From assembly GCA_934394815.1 (NCBI GenBank), contig CAKRRD010000001.1, positions 62,001 through 126,000 of the forward strand: 64,000 bases of DNA. Direction: 5' to 3'. Shown here one piece after another: positions 17,837 to 28,860 of this stretch. Position 1 is the first letter of the stretch; each line of letters opens with the position of its first letter. The notes under the pieces were generated by a model. The model saw only the letters and a program-made list of their open reading frames with translations. It made no database searches and was not told where the DNA came from. The stretch is from an uncultured Acetatifactor sp. GTDB taxonomy: Bacteria; Bacillota; Clostridia; Lachnospirales; Lachnospiraceae. Made by a program: the position numbers and the translations under genes.

Positions 17837-19546
17837 ATGATGAAAAATAAGAAACTTTGGGAAATTATTTGCATTCTTGCAATCATTGCATATACGTTAA
17901 AAAATTTATTTATCGGTGCAGACACGGACGAAGGTTATGGCATTATGGTGGGGTATCGTCTTGCCATGGGAGACAGGCTGTTGTTGGAAATGTGGGAGCC
18001 GCACCAGACTTCCGCTGTTTTTACGGCCGTTTTTATCAGGCTGTATCTGCTGCTTACCGGAGGGGTGAATTATCTGAACCTGTTTTTGCGGATCGTATTT
18101 TTCCCGATTCAGGCAGGAGTCAGTATCTTCTTATATAAGACGATCCGTAAGACCGTGCCGCAGATCGATGAGACCGTGGCTGCACTGATGGGACTTCTTT
18201 ATTATATGACTACTCCCAAATCCATTTTTATTCCGGAGTATTCGAATCTGCATAACTGGTTCTTTACGCTTATGGCGCTGTGTCTGCTGCGTTACTTCGG
18301 CAGCAAAGATTCCGGTGGCAGAACGGTGGCAGGACGGCTGCGGTATCTGGTACTGGCGGGAATTTTCATGACCTGTGATGTGCTGGCTTATCCAAGTATG
18401 GTACTGGTGTTTGTGTGCTGTCTGGCATTTCTGCTGGTGCGCAGTTCAGAGAAAAAATGGAAAGAACTCTGTGCTTATGTACTGCCCTGTGTGGCAGGTG
18501 CGGCGGTAATGTTTACCTATCTTCTGAGTTATATGACACCGCAGAAAATGTTGCAGATGGCAGGGGAAATTCTGGGGGAGGGTTCCCACCAGATCACTAT
18601 GGCAGAAAAGCTGGCGGGCTGGGGCAAAAGTCTGGGAGAGATCCTGCTGATCCTTCTGGGGACATTTCTTCTGGCGGAGGGAATCCGTCTGCTCACAGAG
18701 AAACTCTGCAGGAAAACACTCCCGAAACTGCTGCGGATACCGGGAATGCTGTTTTTGATACTGGTATTTCTGATTCAGGCCGGGATCTGGCTGTTCAGCC
18801 CGTACAATGCGATCTACCCGCAGCTTCCACTGGCATCTCTGGTTTTGGCGGGAGGTTATGTGTATCTGCGAAAGGATAAAACGGAAAATCTGTTTTTTGA
18901 GCTGATAGTACTGGCGTTTGTGAACTATTTGGCAGTATTGTTGTTGTCAAACTGGGAACCGGCTTTTCTGAATACTTATCTGATTCTGGGTGCGGAAGCC
19001 GGACTGATATGTCTGGGCTGTTGGTGGCAGAAGGAAAATGCGTGGGGGCAGAAAGCCCTTCAGATCCTGTGCCTGTGTCTGGCACTGGGGAACGCGTTTT
19101 CCTATACTTATCTGATCCTGGGGTCGCAGGAATACCACGCATCCGTGCTCCGCAATGTGCGCGGCATGAACCGGGTAGGGCTGCGGGCCGGGATTCTCAC
19201 GGACTATATGACCGCATACCGCTACCGCAGCAACAGTGAAGTGTGGCCCGAGGCAGTGCCGGACGGCAGTACGGTGCTTTATGTGGGACCATCCCAGTTC
19301 TATTGCATGCTGGGGGAACATACCCAGGCGTCACCGGATACGATCTGTTCCATGGTCTATGATGAGAGGCTGTTGGACTACTGGGAGACCAATCCCGACA
19401 GATACCCGGACGTGGTGGTATTTGAAAGCTGCTACGGAGATATTGCCCTAGAGGGGGAAGACAGCTTTATCTGGAACTGGCTGATGCAGGAATTTCAGCC
19501 CGCCGAAAGGAAGGATTACCCCTATATCACGGTGTTTACGAGATGA
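17837..19546 (+). CDS. Multi-spanning membrane protein, GT-C-like
   Basis: About 569 residues with ten or more hydrophobic segments and a soluble C-terminal tail of about 100 residues. The first extracytoplasmic loop has GADTDEGYGIMVGYRLAMGD followed by EPHQTSA, a layout like the Asp/Glu motif of GT39/GT83-type lipid-linked sugar transferases. That makes it a candidate glycosyltransferase; the substrate is unknown. Start choice: ATG 17837 or 17840. Neither has a clear ribosome site, and 17837 may be leaderless. Further upstream codons lie in the glnN terminator. It stands alone between glnN2 and tRNA-Gln. Confidence 0.6.
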   Translation: MMKNKKLWEIICILAIIAYTLKNLFIGADTDEGYGIMVGYRLAMGDRLLLEMWEPHQTSAVFTAVFIRLYLLLTGGVNYLNLFLRIVFFPIQAGVSIFLYKTIRKTVPQIDETVAALMGLLYYMTTPKSIFIPEYSNLHNWFFTLMALCLLRYFGSKDSGGRTVAGRLRYLVLAGIFMTCDVLAYPSMVLVFVCCLAFLLVRSSEKKWKELCAYVLPCVAGAAVMFTYLLSYMTPQKMLQMAGEILGEGSHQITMAEKLAGWGKSLGEILLILLGTFLLAEGIRLLTEKLCRKTLPKLLRIPGMLFLILVFLIQAGIWLFSPYNAIYPQLPLASLVLAGGYVYLRKDKTENLFFELIVLAFVNYLAVLLLSNWEPAFLNTYLILGAEAGLICLGCWWQKENAWGQKALQILCLCLALGNAFSYTYLILGSQEYHASVLRNVRGMNRVGLRAGILTDYMTAYRYRSNSEVWPEAVPDGSTVLYVGPSQFYCMLGEHTQASPDTICSMVYDERLLDYWETNPDRYPDVVVFESCYGDIALEGEDSFIWNWLMQEFQPAERKDYPYITVFTR

Positions 19547-19586
19547 TTTTACAGGAATTGTTTAAATTTTATATACTTTTTTAAAA

Positions 19587-19632
19587 TTTTTTCAAATTAG
19601 GTATTGCAAAATGGAAACAAATAGTGTATACT
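19587..19632 (+). promoter_or_regulatory. Promoter of tRNA-Gln
   Basis: TTGCAA (19604-19609), 17-base spacer, TATACT (19627-19632), preceded by a T6-C-A3 upstream element. The 23 bases 19587-19609 match those before glnN2 at 21 positions. Confidence 0.75.
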
Positions 19633-19650
19633 TCATCAAGTAAACGACAT

Positions 19651-19722
19651 AGGGCTATCGCCAAACGGTAAGGCAACGGACTCTGACTCCGTCATTTCAA
19701 GGTTCGAATCCTTGTAGCCCTG
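19651..19722 (+). tRNA. tRNA-Gln (anticodon CTG)
   Basis: 72 bases forming a full cloverleaf. The acceptor AGGGCTA pairs with TAGCCCT (19715-19721), the discriminator is G, the anticodon stem ACGGA/TCCGT encloses the loop CTCTGAC with CTG at 34-36, and the T-loop is TTCGAAT. CCA is not encoded. The sequence resembles bacterial tRNA-Gln throughout. It reads CAG codons. Confidence 0.95.
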
Positions 19723-19730
19723 CGAATGAG

Positions 19731-19762
19731 AACCTCAACAGAGAGATTTGCTGAGGTTTTTT
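19731..19762 (+). terminator. Terminator after tRNA-Gln
   Basis: AACCTCA (19731-19737) pairs with TGAGGTT (19752-19758), followed by further Ts. Confidence 0.7.
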
Positions 19763-19851
19763 GTTGTCCGGAAAATAATTATATCATTTTACAAGATTTT
19801 ACAAGAAAAAGTCTGCGGAAGCGGAAGAAACGGAAAAAGGGGAGAAAACAC

Positions 19852-21630
19852 ATGAACAACATAAAAGTACAGACTAAAATGATCATCGTAATACTGGCAA
19901 CGATGGCTGCATTGCTGCTGTGTACTATTTTTTCAGCACAAAGCATGAAAGAACTGCAGTCCCGGGCATTGGACACCATGGAGACCGATGAACGGGATTC
20001 TTATGATGAGCAGATCAAACAGCAGGTAGACAATGTAATCTCACTTTGCCAGACTATCTACGACCAGTACCAGGCGGGTGTGTATACAGAAGCTGAGGCA
20101 AAGAAACTTGCGGCAGATGAGATTCGTCAGCTTCGTTACGGTGATTCCGGATATTTCTGGGTAGATCAGTATGACGGAACCAATGTGGTATTGCTCGGAA
20201 ACGCAACAGAAGGTACGAACCGTATGGGGACTAAGGATGCCAATGGGTATCAGATGGTAAAAGAAATCATCCGTGTGGGTCAGGAGCCGGACGGCGGTTA
20301 TGTGGATTATGTATTCCCGAAGGAGGGAGAGACAGAATCTTCACCCAAGCGTTCCTACAGCAAAGCATTTGAACCGTTCCAGTGGGTCATCGGCACAGGC
20401 AATTACACCGACTACATTGATGACAAGATTGGTACGGTAAGCGATGACTTTTCCGGTTACGTGACAGGAAGACTGGCCATGTTCATTGCATCAACCGTTA
20501 TAGAAGGTGCAATTGTGATTGTTCTTCTGATCATTATCATTATCAGTATTGTCCAGCCGCTTAAAAAATGCATGGCAGCCATCGGTGTGATGGAGCAGGG
20601 AGATTTTTCAAAGCCCATGGGAGATAAGCTTTTAAAACGCCGGGATGATTTCGGGAAGCTGGCATCTTCTCTGGAATCCATGCGAACAGAGATGGGTGGA
20701 CTGATCGGTGAAGTCAAGGAGCAAGCTACCGAGATCAACGATATGGTACAGAACATTGATAACAGTATTCAGGCATTGGACGAGCAGATCGAGGATGTGT
20801 CCGCTACCACGGAGGAACTGGCAGCAGGAATGGAAGAGACTGCTGCATCTTCCGAAGAAATCAACGCTATGTCCCACGAAATCGAGAGCGCAGCAAAAAA
20901 TATTGCAACACGTTCGCAGGATGGTGCCACTGAAGCGGATGTAATTCGTGAACGTGCGGTAGGAATTAAGAAGGATATTACACAGAATGACCAGCACACC
21001 AAGGCTATTCATGCAGAAATCAACGAGGGACTGACCAAAGCATTGGAGGACATTAAGGTGGTTAACCAGATCGGTGTTCTGGCAGAATCCATTATGCAGA
21101 TCACGGGGCAGACGAATCTGCTGGCACTGAATGCATCTATTGAGGCGGCACGTGCGGGAGAGGCTGGTAAGGGCTTTGCTGTGGTGGCAGAGGAGATCCG
21201 TGTATTGGCGGAGCAGTCAAAGGCAACTGTTGTGCATATTCAGGATGTAACCAAGAATGTGATGGATGCTGTCAACAATCTGGCAGAAGGAGCGCAGAAG
21301 CTTCTGGGATTCGTTGGAACGGATGTGGTAGACAGTTTCGCAGCATTTTCCGATATGGCGGACTCTTACAGCAATGATGCGGGACAGATCGACGGACTGG
21401 TAACCGATTTCTCTGCATCTTCGGAAGAACTGCTGGCATCTATCAGCGGTGTTATGGAGGCAATCAACGAAGTCAGCAAAGCGGCTGCCGAAGGAGCATC
21501 CGGGACTACGGATATTGCAGATAAGACAGGCGTAGTTGTAGAAAAAGCCAATGAAATTAAGGAAAAAGCAGAGGCGGCACGGATTGCTGCGGACAAACTC
21601 CAGCAGAATGTGGAACATTTTATTGTGTAG
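19852..21630 (+). CDS. Methyl-accepting chemotaxis protein with single Cache domain
   Basis: 592-residue transducer. TM1 is at about 10-30. The extracellular sCache_2 sensor shows [30 protein letters not shown] and [15 protein letters not shown]2 is near 205-228, then a HAMP segment and a long helical MCP domain with the hairpin tip [20 protein letters not shown] that contacts CheA/CheW. sCache_2 sensors often bind small carboxylates; the ligand here is unknown. ATG 19852 follows GGGGAGAAAACAC; the frame is open further upstream, through the tRNA terminator, but that part is not coding. Fits the flagellar genes downstream. Confidence 0.95.
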   Translation: MNNIKVQTKMIIVILATMAALLLCTIFSAQSMKELQSRALDTMETDERDSYDEQIKQQVDNVISLCQTIYDQYQAGVYTEAEAKKLAADEIRQLRYGDSGYFWVDQYDGTNVVLLGNATEGTNRMGTKDANGYQMVKEIIRVGQEPDGGYVDYVFPKEGETESSPKRSYSKAFEPFQWVIGTGNYTDYIDDKIGTVSDDFSGYVTGRLAMFIASTVIEGAIVIVLLIIIIISIVQPLKKCMAAIGVMEQGDFSKPMGDKLLKRRDDFGKLASSLESMRTEMGGLIGEVKEQATEINDMVQNIDNSIQALDEQIEDVSATTEELAAGMEETAASSEEINAMSHEIESAAKNIATRSQDGATEADVIRERAVGIKKDITQNDQHTKAIHAEINEGLTKALEDIKVVNQIGVLAESIMQITGQTNLLALNASIEAARAGEAGKGFAVVAEEIRVLAEQSKATVVHIQDVTKNVMDAVNNLAEGAQKLLGFVGTDVVDSFAAFSDMADSYSNDAGQIDGLVTDFSASSEELLASISGVMEAINEVSKAAAEGASGTTDIADKTGVVVEKANEIKEKAEAARIAADKLQQNVEHFIV

Positions 21631-21673
21631 AGAACTCTGTGAAGGGCAAAACAATATATGAAAGATTTACGGG

Positions 21674-21709
21674 TATGGGCAGATTATTTTTGGATCTGCC
21701 CATATTTTA
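21674..21709 (+). terminator. Terminator of the chemoreceptor gene
   Basis: TATGGGCAGAT (21674-21684) pairs perfectly with ATCTGCCCATA (21694-21704), then TTTTAT. Confidence 0.85.
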
Positions 21710-21738
21710 TCAGTATTCATTTTATCGTAAGAAATATC

Positions 21739-21752
21739 CGAACATATTTTCG
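21739..21752 (+). promoter_or_regulatory. LexA (SOS) box upstream of uvrB
   Basis: CGAACATATTTTCG differs at one base from the Gram-positive LexA/DinR operator CGAACRNRYGTTCG. uvrB is a standard SOS gene. The box lies about 10 bases upstream of the -35 position, which is a little unusual but workable. Confidence 0.6.
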
Positions 21753-21780
21753 ATTTCTTCTGTACTTTTAAAAAAAATTC

Positions 21781-21789
21781 TGCTATAAT
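21781..21789 (+). promoter_or_regulatory. Extended -10 promoter of uvrB-uvrA
   Basis: TGCTATAAT, a perfect -10 with the TGn extension. There is no good -35 (TGTACT at 17-base spacing), as is common for extended -10 promoters. Transcription should start near 21796. Confidence 0.6.
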
Positions 21790-21810
21790 CTGTGCGTAAC
21801 GTGAAAATAC

Positions 21811-21859
21811 TATCCATAACTATTTGGTGCGATGTAACGTTGCCGGATAGTTATGGATA
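21811..21859 (+). repeat. 13-bp perfect inverted repeat in the uvrB leader
   Basis: TATCCATAACTAT (21811-21823) is exactly complementary to ATAGTTATGGATA (21847-21859), with a 23-base loop that itself holds AACGTT. It falls in the 5' untranslated region, with no T run after it, ending 35 bases before the uvrB start. It could be an RNA hairpin or a protein operator. Confidence 0.6.
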
Positions 21860-21894
21860 ATTATTCCAACGATAGATTTGCACGGAGAGGCATC

Positions 21895-23898
21895 ATGAAT
21901 CATCCTAACGAACCCTCACAATTCAAATTACATTCCGAATATCAGCCCACCGGCGATCAGCCCCAGGCCATTGCGGAGCTGGTGGAAGGCTTCCGGCAGG
22001 GCAATCAGTTCGAGACGCTGCTGGGTGTTACCGGTTCCGGTAAGACTTTTACCATGGCCAATGTAATCCAGGCGCTGAACAAGCCGACGCTGATCATTGC
22101 CCATAATAAGACACTGGCGGGACAGCTGTACGGGGAGATGAAGGAATTTTTCCCGGAGAATGCGGTGGAATATTTTGTTTCCTATTACGATTATTACCAG
22201 CCTGAGGCTTATGTACCGTCTTCGGATACTTATATTGCCAAGGATTCCTCCATCAATGATGAGATCGACAAGCTGCGGCTGTCAGCAACTGCCTCTCTGG
22301 CGGAACGCAGGGATGTGGTGGTAGTAGCCAGCGTCTCCTGCATTTATGGATTGGGAAGCCCTGACGAATATCAGGATCTGATCGTATCCCTGCGGCCCGG
22401 CATGGTGAAGGACCGGGACGAGGTACTACGGGAGCTGATCGACATTCAATACAACCGTAACGATATGGACATTCAGCGTGCCACCTTCCGGGTCAGAGGA
22501 GACGTGGTGGAAGTATACCCGGCGCAGGGCGGAGACTATCTGATCCGGATAGAGTTCTTCGGGGATGAGATCGACCGGATCGCAGAGGTGGAGCCTCTTA
22601 CGGGGAAAATTCATGCAGAGCTGAATCATGTGGCGATCTTCCCGGCATCCCACTATGTGGTATCCCAGGAGAAGATTAAGGCTGCCTGTGATAATATCGA
22701 AGATGAGATGAAGGAGCGGGTACAGTTTTTCAAGGGCGAAGACAAGCTGATTGAGGCCCAGCGTATTGCGGAGCGGACGAATTTCGACATTGAAATGTTG
22801 AGAGAGACCGGTTTCTGCTCCGGTATCGAGAACTATTCCAGACATCTGAACGGACTTCCCGCAGGAGCACCGCCCATGACGCTGCTGGATTTCTTCCCGG
22901 ATGATTTTCTGATCATCGTGGACGAGTCCCATATGACGATTCCCCAGATCCGCGGCATGTATGCCGGAGACCGTTCGAGAAAACAGACACTGGTAGACTA
23001 CGGTTTCCGTCTGCCCTCTGCACTGGACAACCGGCCCCTGAATTTTGAAGAATTTGAAGCTCATATTGATCAGATGATGTTCGTATCCGCCACTCCTTCC
23101 GACTATGAGAAAGAGCATGAACTGCTGCGGACAGAGCAGATCATCCGTCCTACTGGTCTGCTGGATCCGGAAGTACAGGTGCGTCCGGTAGAGGGACAGA
23201 TCGACGATCTGATCGGGGAGGTCAACAAGGAGATCGCACAGCATCATAAGGTACTGATCACCACGCTGACCAAGCGTATGGCGGAAGATCTTACGGATTA
23301 TATGAAGGAAGTCGGCATCCGGGTAAAATACCTGCATTCCGATATTGATACGCTGGAACGTGCCCAGATCATCCGGGACATGCGGCTGGATGTGTTCGAT
23401 GTACTGGTCGGTATCAACCTGTTGCGAGAGGGACTGGATATCCCGGAGATCACACTGGTAGCGATTCTGGATGCGGACAAGGAAGGGTTCCTGCGTAGTG
23501 CGACCTCACTGATCCAGACCATCGGCCGTGCAGCCCGTAATGCAGAAGGCCACGTCATCATGTATGCGGACACCGTTACGGATTCCATGCGGGAAGCACT
23601 GGATGAGACCAACAGACGTCGCGAGATCCAGATGAAGTATAATGAAGAGCATGGCATCACGCCCCAGACGATCAAAAAGGCAGTGCGTGATCTTATCAGT
23701 ATCTCCAGGGTGATTGCCAAGGAGGAAGTACGCTTCGAGAAGGATCCGGAATCCATGACAAAGAAGGAACTGGAAAAGCTGATCGGCGAGATCCAGAAGA
23801 AGATGCAGAAGGCAGCCGCAGATCTGAACTTTGAGGCGGCCGCAGAACTGCGTGACAAGATGATAGAACTGAAAAAACAGTTAAATGATATGGAATAA
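21895..23898 (+). CDS. uvrB: Excinuclease ABC subunit B
   Basis: 667-residue damage-verification helicase of nucleotide excision repair. Seen in order: Walker [10 protein letters not shown], the beta-hairpin region [12 protein letters not shown] used to clamp DNA, the DESH box, helicase motifs through QTIGRAARN, and the C-terminal UVR motif ([20 protein letters not shown]) that contacts UvrC. ATG 21895 follows GGAGAGG and gives the usual N-terminus; ATG 21853 would start inside the leader hairpin. Co-transcribed with uvrA, 19 bases downstream. SOS control is suggested by the box at 21739. Confidence 0.97.
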   Translation: MNHPNEPSQFKLHSEYQPTGDQPQAIAELVEGFRQGNQFETLLGVTGSGKTFTMANVIQALNKPTLIIAHNKTLAGQLYGEMKEFFPENAVEYFVSYYDYYQPEAYVPSSDTYIAKDSSINDEIDKLRLSATASLAERRDVVVVASVSCIYGLGSPDEYQDLIVSLRPGMVKDRDEVLRELIDIQYNRNDMDIQRATFRVRGDVVEVYPAQGGDYLIRIEFFGDEIDRIAEVEPLTGKIHAELNHVAIFPASHYVVSQEKIKAACDNIEDEMKERVQFFKGEDKLIEAQRIAERTNFDIEMLRETGFCSGIENYSRHLNGLPAGAPPMTLLDFFPDDFLIIVDESHMTIPQIRGMYAGDRSRKQTLVDYGFRLPSALDNRPLNFEEFEAHIDQMMFVSATPSDYEKEHELLRTEQIIRPTGLLDPEVQVRPVEGQIDDLIGEVNKEIAQHHKVLITTLTKRMAEDLTDYMKEVGIRVKYLHSDIDTLERAQIIRDMRLDVFDVLVGINLLREGLDIPEITLVAILDADKEGFLRSATSLIQTIGRAARNAEGHVIMYADTVTDSMREALDETNRRREIQMKYNEEHGITPQTIKKAVRDLISISRVIAKEEVRFEKDPESMTKKELEKLIGEIQKKMQKAAADLNFEAAAELRDKMIELKKQLNDME

Positions 23899-23917
23899 CG
23901 ATAAGAAAGGCAAGACA

Positions 23918-26797
23918 ATGGAAGAAGCAAAGAAGATGCGTCCCCGGGAGTATATCAAGATCCGGGGCGCCAATGAACATAACCTGAAAAATATCAATGT
24001 GGACATTCCCAGAAATGAACTGGTGGTACTGACCGGTATGTCCGGATCCGGTAAATCCTCTCTGGCATTCGATACGATCTATGCGGAGGGACAGAGACGC
24101 TACATGGAATCCCTGTCCTCCTATGCAAGACAGTTCCTGGGACAGATGGAGAAGCCCAATGTGGAAAGCATCGAGGGCCTGTCCCCTGCCATCTCCATTG
24201 ACCAGAAATCCACCAACCGCAATCCCCGCTCCACTGTCGGCACAGTAACGGAAATCTATGACTATTTCCGCCTGTTGTATGCCAGAATCGGCATCCCTCA
24301 TTGCCCGAAGTGTGGCAGGGAGATCGCCAAACAGACCGTGGATCAGATGGTGGATCAGATCATGAGCATGGGAGAAGGCACGAAGATCCAGCTGCTGGCC
24401 CCCGTGGTCAGAGGCCGTAAGGGAGAACATGTGAAAGTGCTGGAACGGGCCAAGAGAAGCGGTTATGTCCGGGTCCGGATCGACGGCAGCATGTACGAAC
24501 TGACGGAAGAGATCAAACTGGATAAAAATATCAAGCACAACATCGACATCGTGGTAGACCGTCTGGTGGTAAAGGACGGCATCCAGCGTCGGCTGACAGA
24601 TTCCATTGAAAATGTGCTGGAACTGGCAGAAGGTCTGCTGGTGGTGGATGTGATCGGCGGCGAGCCGGTGACCTTCAGCCAGAGCTTTTCCTGCCCGGAT
24701 TGTGGCATCAGCGTCAGCGAAGTGGAGCCGAGAAGCTTTTCCTTCAACAATCCCTTCGGTGCCTGTCCCGTATGTTTCGGCCTGGGATACAAGATGGAAT
24801 TTGACGAGGATCTGATGATTCCGGATAAGAGACTCAGCATTAATGAAGGGGCCATCACGGTGATGGGCTGGCAGTCCTGTGCGGACAAATCCAGCTTTAC
24901 CAATGCCATTCTGCGGGCACTGGCGAAAGAATATCATTTTGATCTGGATACGCCTTTCGAGGATTATCCTCAGAAGATCCACGATATCCTGATCCACGGC
25001 ACGAACGGTAAAGAAGTCATGGTGCATTATACCGGCCAGCGTGGCAGCGGCGTGTATCCCGTAGCCTTCGAAGGACTGATCAAAAATGTGGAGCGCCGCT
25101 ATCGTGAGACGGGTTCCGAGAGCAGCAAGCAGGAATACGAGACCTTCATGCGCATCACACCCTGTAAGGAATGTAAGGGCATGCGCCTGAAAAAAGAATC
25201 TCTGGCGGTTACCGTGTGTGACAAGAATATCTATGAGATCACTTCCATGTCCATCCGCAATCTGCAGAAATTTCTGGATACCATGACGCTGACGAAACAG
25301 CAGCAGTTCATCGGCGAACGTGTGTTGAAAGAGATCCGTGCCAGAGTGGGATTTCTGGTGGATGTAGGACTGGAATATTTGTCTTTGGCCAGAGCGACGG
25401 CGACCCTGTCCGGCGGCGAAGCCCAGCGTATCCGTCTGGCGACCCAGATCGGTTCCGGTCTGGTGGGCGTGTGTTATATTCTGGACGAACCCAGCATCGG
25501 CCTGCACCAGAGAGATAACGATAAGCTGTTAAATACTTTGAAAAATCTGCGGGATCTGGGCAACACACTGGTAGTGGTAGAGCATGATGAGGACACCATG
25601 CTGGCGGCGGATTATATCGTGGATATCGGACCGGGAGCCGGTTCCCACGGCGGTGAGGTTATTGCCTGCGGTACCGCGGAAGAGATCATGCAGATTCCGG
25701 AATCCATCACAGGACAGTACCTCAGCGGGAAAAAGAGGATTCCCGTACCGGAGACCAGACGTACCCCGGCCGGCTGGATCAAGGTGCTGGGAGCCCAGGA
25801 AAACAACCTGAAAAATGTGGATGTGGAGATTCCTCTGGGCGTGATGACCTGCGTCACCGGCGTCTCCGGTTCGGGCAAAAGTTCCCTGGTGAATGAGATT
25901 CTCTACAAGCATCTGGCAAGAGAACTGAACCGTGCCCGCTGCATCCCCGGCAGACACAAGGGAATCGAAGGCGTGGAACAACTGGATAAGGTCATCAATA
26001 TTGACCAGTCCCCCATCGGCCGTACCCCCAGATCCAACCCGGCGACCTATACCGGCGTCTTTGACCTGATCCGGGATCTGTTCGCTTCTACGGCGGATGC
26101 CAAGGCCAAGGGCTACAGCAAGGGCCGTTTCAGCTTTAATGTCAAGGGCGGAAGATGTGAGGCCTGCGGTGGCGACGGTATCATCAAGATCGAGATGCAT
26201 TTTCTGCCGGATGTCTATGTCCCCTGCGAAGTCTGTGGCGGCAAGCGATACAACCGTGAGACACTGGAGGTAAAATACAAGGGCAAGAGTATTTTTGACG
26301 TGCTGGACATGACGGTGGAAGAGGCACTTCCCTTCTTTGAAAATGTACCGTATATCCGCAGGAAGATCGAGACCCTGTATGATGTGGGACTTTCCTATGT
26401 AAAGCTGGGGCAGCCCTCCACGACCCTGTCCGGCGGAGAGGCCCAGCGTATCAAGCTGGCCACTGAACTTTCCAGAAGAAGTACCGGCAAGACCATCTAT
26501 ATTCTGGATGAGCCGACTACGGGGCTGCATTTTGAGGATGTTCACAAGCTGGTGGAGATCCTGCACCGGCTGGCGGACGGCGGCAACACGGTCGTTGTCA
26601 TCGAACACAATCTGGATGTGATCAAGACGGCGGATTATATCATCGACATGGGACCGGAAGGCGGAGACCGCGGAGGCACAGTGATCGCCAGGGGGACACC
26701 GGAAGAAATCGTGAAGGTGAAAAAGTCCTATACAGGATACTATGTGAAAAAGATGCTGGAGAAGGATAAGGCACTGCGCCTTTCGGAAGAGTTATAG
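23918..26797 (+). CDS. uvrA: Excinuclease ABC subunit A
   Basis: 959-residue damage-sensing ATPase. Two ABC modules are seen: Walker [15 protein letters not shown] near residue 40 and [13 protein letters not shown] near 650. Two ABC signatures LSGGEAQRI are present, and zinc-finger cysteines occur around CPDCG/CPVC and [15 protein letters not shown]. Normal length and order. ATG 23918 follows AAGGCAAGAC; an ATG at 23885 overlaps uvrB and would add 11 unusual residues. It works with UvrB and UvrC (not in the window). Confidence 0.97.
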   Translation: MEEAKKMRPREYIKIRGANEHNLKNINVDIPRNELVVLTGMSGSGKSSLAFDTIYAEGQRRYMESLSSYARQFLGQMEKPNVESIEGLSPAISIDQKSTNRNPRSTVGTVTEIYDYFRLLYARIGIPHCPKCGREIAKQTVDQMVDQIMSMGEGTKIQLLAPVVRGRKGEHVKVLERAKRSGYVRVRIDGSMYELTEEIKLDKNIKHNIDIVVDRLVVKDGIQRRLTDSIENVLELAEGLLVVDVIGGEPVTFSQSFSCPDCGISVSEVEPRSFSFNNPFGACPVCFGLGYKMEFDEDLMIPDKRLSINEGAITVMGWQSCADKSSFTNAILRALAKEYHFDLDTPFEDYPQKIHDILIHGTNGKEVMVHYTGQRGSGVYPVAFEGLIKNVERRYRETGSESSKQEYETFMRITPCKECKGMRLKKESLAVTVCDKNIYEITSMSIRNLQKFLDTMTLTKQQQFIGERVLKEIRARVGFLVDVGLEYLSLARATATLSGGEAQRIRLATQIGSGLVGVCYILDEPSIGLHQRDNDKLLNTLKNLRDLGNTLVVVEHDEDTMLAADYIVDIGPGAGSHGGEVIACGTAEEIMQIPESITGQYLSGKKRIPVPETRRTPAGWIKVLGAQENNLKNVDVEIPLGVMTCVTGVSGSGKSSLVNEILYKHLARELNRARCIPGRHKGIEGVEQLDKVINIDQSPIGRTPRSNPATYTGVFDLIRDLFASTADAKAKGYSKGRFSFNVKGGRCEACGGDGIIKIEMHFLPDVYVPCEVCGGKRYNRETLEVKYKGKSIFDVLDMTVEEALPFFENVPYIRRKIETLYDVGLSYVKLGQPSTTLSGGEAQRIKLATELSRRSTGKTIYILDEPTTGLHFEDVHKLVEILHRLADGGNTVVVIEHNLDVIKTADYIIDMGPEGGDRGGTVIARGTPEEIVKVKKSYTGYYVKKMLEKDKALRLSEEL

Positions 26798-26921
26798 AAA
26801 AATTAAGAAATACCCCCTATGAAAATGGAAAAAATTCAGTTATAATATAATGTATATGACTAAAATAGCGTGTAGAGTCAAGACTTATAGATAGATACCA
26901 TCGGAAAGGGGTAATTGAAAG

Positions 26922-27911
26922 ATGCAGTGCACAGATATCGGAATTGATTTAGGTACCGCCAGCATTCTGGTATACATCAGAGGAAAGGGCGTCGTATTAA
27001 AGGAGCCCTCTGTTGTAGCTTTTGATAGAGATACGAATAAGATTAAAGCCATCGGTGAGGATGCAAGACTGATGCTGGGAAGAACACCCGGCAACATTGT
27101 AGCCGTAAGACCGTTACGTCAGGGGGTTATTTCCGACTATACCGTTACCGAGAAAATGATGAAATACTTTATCCAGAAGGCTCTGGGTAAGAGAACCTTT
27201 CGCAAGCCCCGCATCGCAGTCTGCGTTCCCAGCGGTGTTACGGAAGTAGAGAAGAAAGCAGTAGAAGATGCTACTTATCAGGCAGGCGCCAGAGAGGTAT
27301 CCATTATCGAGGAGCCTATCGCGGCTGCTATCGGTGCGGGAATCGATATTTCCAAGCCCTGCGGTAATATGATTGTAGATATCGGTGGTGGTACTTCCGA
27401 TATTGCGGTGATCTCGCTGGGAGGTACCGTAGTCAGCGCTTCCATCAAGATCGCCGGTGACGATTTTGATGAAGCCATCGTTCGTTATATGCGTAAGAAG
27501 CACAATCTGCTCATCGGTGAGAGAACCGCAGAAGATCTGAAGATCAAGATCGGTTCCTGCTACAAGAGAGCAGAAGTGGATTATATGGATGTCAGAGGAC
27601 GTAACCTCGTGACCGGTCTGCCCAAGACCGTCAAGGTATCTTCCGAGGAGACGGAGGAAGCACTGCGTGAGACCACGGCACAGATCGTGGAGACCATCCA
27701 CAGCGTACTGGAGAAGACCCCGCCCGAACTGGCAGCCGATATTGCGGACAGAGGAATCGTACTGACCGGTGGCGGAAGCCTGTTACGTGGTCTGGAAGAT
27801 CTGGTCTCCGCGAAGACGGGAATCAATACCATGACGGCCGAGGATCCCATGACAGCAGTAGCTGTCGGAACCGGCAAATATGTAGAGTTTCTGGCAGGAT
27901 ACAGAGAATAA
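26922..27911 (+). CDS. mbl: MreB/Mbl-type actin
   Basis: 329-residue bacterial actin that guides lateral wall synthesis. Phosphate motifs are IGIDLGTASILVYI at the N-terminus and VDIGGGTSDIAVISLGG in the centre; the adenosine site is LTGGGSLLRGL. It is followed by two flagellar rod/hook genes exactly as mbl-flhO-flhP in Bacillus, which favours mbl over mreB; mreC and mreD are absent here. AAAGGGG precedes ATG 26922. A TATAAT at 26841 may be its -10. Confidence 0.93.
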   Translation: MQCTDIGIDLGTASILVYIRGKGVVLKEPSVVAFDRDTNKIKAIGEDARLMLGRTPGNIVAVRPLRQGVISDYTVTEKMMKYFIQKALGKRTFRKPRIAVCVPSGVTEVEKKAVEDATYQAGAREVSIIEEPIAAAIGAGIDISKPCGNMIVDIGGGTSDIAVISLGGTVVSASIKIAGDDFDEAIVRYMRKKHNLLIGERTAEDLKIKIGSCYKRAEVDYMDVRGRNLVTGLPKTVKVSSEETEEALRETTAQIVETIHSVLEKTPPELAADIADRGIVLTGGGSLLRGLEDLVSAKTGINTMTAEDPMTAVAVGTGKYVEFLAGYRE

Positions 27912-27981
27912 ATCAGAATAAGAACAAGGCAGGATGCCGGACATTTGTCGAAGGATCGAAAGTCACAAATGGAGGATACGA

Positions 27982-28761
27982 ATGGTTAAAGGTTTATATA
28001 CCGCATACACCGGTATGGTAAATGAACAGAACAGAATGGACATCATGACCAACAATCTGGCCAATGCGTCCACCGTCGGATATAAAAAGGAAGGCTCTAC
28101 CAGCCAGTCCTTTAATGATGTGCTGACGGTCAAGATTAAGGATCAGTCGGTAGGCATGCGCAATGCCCAGAAGATCGGTATCAAGAACCCCGGAGTGAAG
28201 ATCGGAGAGAACTACACGGATTATTCCCAGGGATCTTTCAGAATTACCGATAATACCTACGACCTGGCACTTTCCGGAGACGGCTTCTTCGCCATTGAAT
28301 TTACCAACAAGGCAGGAGAGACGGATACCAAATACACCCGTGCCGGACAGTTTACCCTGAACAAAGACGGCTATCTGGTAACAGAAGAAGGGGACTATGT
28401 TCTGGATACCCAGAACAGAAGGATCCGTCTGAATACGCTGATTGATTCCCAGATCACCGAAGATGGTACCATCTATCAGAACAATCGGGCGGTAGCGAGG
28501 ATCCAGGTAACGGATTTCGCAGATTATAACTATCTGGAAAAATACGGCGAGACCTATTACCAGCCGATTGAGGGCGCCAGGACGATTGCAGCCAATGCAC
28601 AGGTGAAGTCCGGTTATCTGGAAATGGCCAATGTACAGATCGTATCGGAGATGGTCAATCTGATTTCCATTACCAGAGCCTATGAATCCAATCAGAAGGT
28701 GATCCAGACTATTGACGGATCTCTGGATGTGGCAGTGAACCAGATCGGTAAGTTACAGTAA
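27982..28761 (+). CDS. flhO: Flagellar hook-basal body protein (FlhO/FlgF-like)
   Basis: 259 residues. The flagellar rod signature is YTAYTGMVNEQNRMDIMTNN with LANASTVGYKKEG. The C-terminal helix (ANVQIVSEMVNLISITRAYE) is the standard axial-protein coil. It should form part of the proximal or distal rod, exported by the flagellar type III system. ATG 27982 follows TGGAGG. Placed between mbl and flgG, it corresponds to flhO. The annotation flgF would be equally acceptable. Confidence 0.9.
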   Translation: MVKGLYTAYTGMVNEQNRMDIMTNNLANASTVGYKKEGSTSQSFNDVLTVKIKDQSVGMRNAQKIGIKNPGVKIGENYTDYSQGSFRITDNTYDLALSGDGFFAIEFTNKAGETDTKYTRAGQFTLNKDGYLVTEEGDYVLDTQNRRIRLNTLIDSQITEDGTIYQNNRAVARIQVTDFADYNYLEKYGETYYQPIEGARTIAANAQVKSGYLEMANVQIVSEMVNLISITRAYESNQKVIQTIDGSLDVAVNQIGKLQ

Positions 28762-28860
28762 TAGAAACGGCCGGAACAGCCGATAAATAATATAACTTTA
28801 TTTTCAGGATGAAAATCAGGTCACGGATGACGTAAGAGACAGCGTGAGAGGAGACTACAT

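Noticed and set aside
19726..19851. Longer N-terminus for the chemoreceptor
   Set aside because: The extra 42 codons would cover the tRNA terminator and give a basic leader unlike the family; ATG 19852 has a good ribosome site.
23696..26608. Very long open frames on the minus strand opposite uvrA (603 and 359 codons)
   Set aside because: They are mirror frames of a highly conserved, codon-biased gene, have no ribosome sites, and their proteins show no family-like features.
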